Shown: positions 59,740-64,000 of the stretch, in pieces | Numbering within the stretch: the first letter of the stretch is position 1 | Layout of the letters: each line of letters begins with the position of its first letter | Assembly (NCBI GenBank): GCA_033026295.1 | Contig: CM065170.1 | Location: forward strand, 7,697,540-7,761,539 | Source: Channa striata | Taxonomy: Eukaryota; Chordata; Actinopteri; Anabantiformes; Channidae | Direction: 5' to 3' | Length of the DNA: 64,000 nt | The notes under the pieces: generated by a model | What the model was told of the DNA's origin: nothing | The model's database searches: none | The model's input: the letters and a program-made list of their open reading frames with translations, nothing else | Made by a program: the position numbers and the translations under genes

Positions 59740-61300
59740 CTAAACAAAAAAAATGGAGATTTTAATAGTTAACAGGCTATAATGAACAACAAAGGATGAA
59801 CTATGTTTGTGGCTGCATATGTGACAGATTAAATGTTGCCCATTTCGATTATGGTCTCCCCAACCCTTTGTAAAAATTAAATACCTGGTAACATAACAGG
59901 TTTCTTTTTTCGACAGGGAGTTCAAAAGTAACAATGTTCATTTTGATCCAAGAAACGAGTAATGAGTAAAACATTCAAACATTTTAAATAATGAGCCTAA
60001 TGTTAAGCCGCTGTCAATATTAGCCTGGTACCATGTACCAGGTCCAGAAACGCAAATGTGCACTGCAATATCCGACTGCAACACTTTTACAAAATCCTTC
60101 AAGGGCGAGAGTCCTAAGTGAATGCAAGTTACAGTTTAATGTAGAAACCTCTGAACATTCCCTTTGTATTTTGATCTTTGCTCGCTGGGAATATTATAAA
60201 TAACCACTCGATTGATTCCCCTATTTTCTTCCATCAGTTGTAAAGGTTTTGCAAAATATAATCAATACCTGTAATGAAGACAAAAAAAACAAGCAAAGTC
60301 ATAAAGAAAAAGAAGGTGAGCAGAGACACAGTACGCTGAGTGGTGTTGTACACCTGAAGAGGCCTGTGTCAGTGGATTTAAACCCTGTGACCCACTTCAC
60401 AGAAGAGACATATGTGCAATGCCCCGACAGGGCAACTGTCGAATCGATCGCTCAGTTCAAAGGTCACTTATGGCACTTACTTTATTTCTCACTGTTAAAA
60501 TGTAGTTTGGAAAGGAAACGTAGCTTCCTGACAGCGTATGATTAAGCTAAATGATAACTTGAAAGAGACACAACACTGCTGATCTTATTGGCTGCATGGA
60601 TGTGTAATCACTGTTTGTCTGTGGACTTCTAAACCACAATTGCCAACCCTTCAGCATTGATTGCTGCACTTAGCGCTAGATCTAAAAACATCAGCTTTGT
60701 CATCACACGAGTTATGAGTGCTGCAAGTTTGATGGTCAAAACAACCTAAAAATGAGCACAAACTGTCAGTGTGTTGAGCTGGTAAGGCCGTGCATTTTGA
60801 GGGCTTGCCTGCAGCATATGTGACAAAGCTGCATCAAAGAGAATAATCTTTGAGGTTCGATTTCTGGAAATGAAGAACTTTTTCTCCTAATTTCTGCATC
60901 GCTTTTTTTCAGCCCTTTTCGATTCTCATACAGTATTCTGAAATGGAATCTGTTGTTGGTAAGCCAATGACACACATTTTGCGTTTGCTTGACACGTGCT
61001 TGCTTTTCTTTTCCAATACCATGATGGCGTTAAATGCTGAATAAGAATCATCACGGTAGTTTTGTGGACTGTCTAATTCCGTCTTTGCTTAACTTAAGGT
61101 CTTTAGGCCTCTGACTTCAGCTGTTTGTACCCATAGTTTTCCAGTGTAGTAGCAGTAGCATTTTCAATTTTAAGCATGTTGCAAAATTTAAACCTTTCAT
61201 ATCAATGCTCTTTTTGCTGTATTCTGTTCTGTTTTCCAATAAATAGCTTTCACAGTCACATCAATGTGATTTTTACGACATTTCACCTGGCAACAAATAT
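59740..61300. other. intergenic, no gene seen
   Basis: Only short ORFs without homology or splice continuity. No repeat boundary I can define. Confidence 0.45.
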
Positions 61301-61308
61301 TAAATTAA

Positions 61309-61620
61309 AGCGACAGTGTGTAAGATTTAGCAGGAGTGGAAGTTTTGGGTTGCAACCATCTGAACACACCCCAGTCTTCCCTTTCCAACCATGAGAGAGT
61401 GTCAGTGACCTGCCATGTTGTCCTCTGACTGCATAGGGTAACTTCAAGTGAAGGGAAGTGTAAAATGCATCTGTAGAGTATTTGGTTTGTTCATTTTGTG
61501 CTACTAGAAACATGGTGGTGCAAGGTAGTTGCCTCAGTAAAACTAAATCCATATTCTAGGTAGATAGAAAAGGTGTACTCTAAACTAAAGAAAACTACAT
61601 TTTTATTACCAATTAAATAT
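61309..61620 (+). mobile_element. short non-autonomous teleost repeat, degraded
   Basis: Begins TTAAAGCGACAGTGTGTAAG and continues with words such as GGTTGCAACCA, GAAACATGGTGGTGCAA and a TAAACTAAAGAAAACTAC stretch. From memory this sequence order matches a short repeat very common in percomorph genomes that opens with CAGTGTGTAGGATTTAG. I could not see a clean inverted terminal repeat at the right end, so the right boundary is approximate and the copy appears eroded. Confidence 0.55.
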
Positions 61621-64000
61621 TAGTCAATATGCATAACAACCAGTTTTATATTTAGATTGGATATTGTGGCCCCTGCAAAACGTGAACGTGCAGCTCTGTT
61701 AACGGCAGTTTTTCTCTCAAAGTTTATTGACCTGTTAGCAAATCTGGTTGAGCAAACATTGGCTGAAAGTCCAGACACAATGAAGTCATGCTTATGGTAC
61801 AGTATCACTGTCATAAATCTCCATACTCATTCAAAGTCATTTTCTTAATTTGGTTTTATCAGGATCTGACACATTGCACTTTAGACCAAACCTAATAAAA
61901 GTTCACTGATATAGTCATTCTGTTAAAAAAGGACAAAGTTGACAACATCCAGTCTGGGCTTGCATACATGCACGTTGGAGTTTTAGAGTTAAATTATATT
62001 CTTTATCTGAACTTCTAGAATAATATTTAAAAAAAAACACTTAAAGCAATAATTACATTTTGCCACTTTTTTTCTCAAGCCGAGATCACTACAGTAGTGA
62101 AGTGCATTTGCATTAAAAAGAATAACCTAAATTACCTTAAATTTAAAAAATAAAAACACTAGTAGAGGATGCTTAAACTAATAAATGCACTGTAGACATA
62201 ATCAGTAGCAATAATCAGACTTTATGAAGTGATAGCACAGCCTGAGATAAAAGATTGGGAATCAGTCAGCACTTGACATGCCCTTAGGACTTAGACCTTT
62301 TAAGATGGGACTTCAAATAATAGACATGGGATATGTCTTCATGAAATTTAGGACCATTTCACTTTTTAAATCATTTTCTTGCCAGAAAAGCTAATGAAAG
62401 TCTGACGTTCGTTTAAGAAACAAATGTTGATATGTGCATCTAATGTAAATATCTCTCAACACGTGTCATCATACTCATCATAATCAATCAAAAACATGAT
62501 TTAGCCACAGCGTTTCCACTTCATGACCTGTACATGAGTTCTTATGAGTCTTACAACTTAAGATGACGACTTGAATGAATCAAAGTTTACTGGCACAAAT
62601 AATATAAAAAAGCTAGCAGACTTCCCAGCATGCGACTCCTTGATTTCTATTTTTATAGCTTGAAGAAATGTCATTATGAAAACTCTCTATATGTATGTAT
62701 TGCATAGTTTACTTTCATAAAAAATACTGTGATTGTAAACATGATAAAGGTTAGTGTTAATTCAGGTTCTACTCTCAGAAACTTACAGTAGAAGAACGAC
62801 ACAGAGAGTCGCCACCGATAATCTCTGTGTACTGTAAAGGTAAAACATGAACTCAGCTGCTGCATCTGGAAATATTGTTCATGTCTACTGATTCTTTACA
62901 AAATATAAGTGTGACTGAATAGTTTAGCCAACTTAATATCTGGAGTAAGCCACTTTTACTCAAACAAAACCCCCAAATTGAACTAGTTAAGTCATGTTTT
63001 CAAGGCAGCAGGTGAACTTTGTTCCTAAGTTGGACAAACCTGAAAGGATTGAAAGTGTTGCATGAAAATATGTCATCATTGCTAAAGTCTAGATGGACAT
63101 ATTGTGTTTTCTGGAATTTTCTCAACAGGTCAATGTCCATGTTGCAATAAAAACACACTGTTTTTAATGACATTTTTGTACCAAAACTGTGACTTACTCT
63201 GAAACAAAGTAATTAAGTGAATTGAACATATTGAAAATGGACATGGCACACATTTACAAGCAATTAAACAGTGTGCTATTGTGGCTCAAATGAGGTAAAC
63301 CTTGATTTCACTGCCGTTTGTTCCCCAAATATTGACAGAGAACTATGGGGGGGGGAGCATTGCCCCTCTCTGTTAAATGTAAAGTCAGGCCGATCAATAT
63401 TTGAGGAGTGTGTGCTGTGTTTACAGCAGAAGTAAGTGCATCTGATGCAGAGGATTAAATGCAAATTTGTGTCACAGAGCGAGGACAAAGTGTGAAATAA
63501 CACATTTTTAAACTATTTCCCAATAACCATAGACTTGACCTGAGAATCAGGGGTCACTGCCTCCCAGTAAGGTTCTAAATATTACTTTAAATATCTTATC
63601 TTTGAATAAATCACTTACATATAATACAGTACGAGATCTGTGCATGTCTATGTGGTTGTATGTGGTTGTAACGACACAATAATATGGCACCATTACATCC
63701 TTTTTGGTCATTGGCTGGAAAGGGACTGTGCCCGTAAACACCCCGAGCACAAACAAACAGGCCTGTGAATTCCCACAAAGTCCACCCATCAGCTGGTTTC
63801 CATCTTTGGGACAGATCTACTTATTCAACAAGCACCGGGCTGTTAGCGACATCTGGTGGGTCTTTGTTCGACTGAAGAACAACCCAGAAGTTCCACTGCT
63901 CCTTTGTTCAGTGTTCTTATATAACCACACTGTCTCTTTTGTGTCCAACATGCTCTTTTATTGGCTTTGAGCTGGGTTTAATGAATGTAAACCTTGCATT
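61621..64000. other. intergenic to right edge, no gene seen
   Basis: AT-rich sequence with short ORFs only. An 8-base G run at 63348-63355 and a duplicated TATGTGGTTGTA (63648-63670) are the only low-complexity marks. Nothing here matches a gene I recognise. Confidence 0.45.

Overview
The window is vertebrate nuclear DNA, most likely from an acanthomorph (percomorph-grade) teleost. It holds multi-exon genes with GT-AG introns, short fish-type introns, TA, CA and TAA microsatellites, and one copy of what looks like a short repeat common in percomorph genomes. All gene models were built by hand by joining ORF segments at visible splice sites and checking that reading phase closes across each junction.

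Layout, left to right: (1) first coding exon of laptm4a on the minus strand, whose remaining exons lie beyond the left edge; (2) a small four-exon minus-strand gene at 3287-4959 encoding a 142-residue syndecan-like proteoglycan core; (3) pum2, 21 coding exons on the minus strand (7950-19379); (4) rhob, intronless on the plus strand (21564-22154), head to head with pum2; (5) about 3.4 kb of spacer with a long TA microsatellite; (6) two tandem minus-strand apolipoprotein B genes. Copy A (26210-40248) has 26 exons and copy B (47122-58063) has 25 exons, with nearly identical exon architecture; (7) about 6 kb to the right edge with no recognisable gene.

The order and strands laptm4a(-) sdc1(-) pum2(-) rhob(+) apob(-) match the human chromosome 2p24 block LAPTM4A-SDC1-PUM2-RHOB-...-APOB. 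The syndecan-like gene therefore occupies the SDC1 slot. As I recall the literature, SDC1 is thought to be absent from teleosts, so a tiny, tail-altered relic there is the most unusual thing in the window. The second is apob copy A: its giant exon carries a one-base frameshift (28254-28266) just before an intact continuation of about 650 codons. As read, copy A would make a 2655-residue protein, almost exactly the length of copy B (2656), which ends naturally at about the same place with its own acidic tail.

There is no obligate functional pathway across the window. The two apob genes make structural proteins of lipoprotein particles, PUM2 represses mRNAs through UGUANAUA sites, RHOB is a membrane-anchored GTPase, LAPTM4A is an endolysosomal membrane protein, and the syndecan is a cell-surface heparan-sulfate carrier. 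Nothing seen suggests a mobile island, CRISPR array or other bacterial-type feature.
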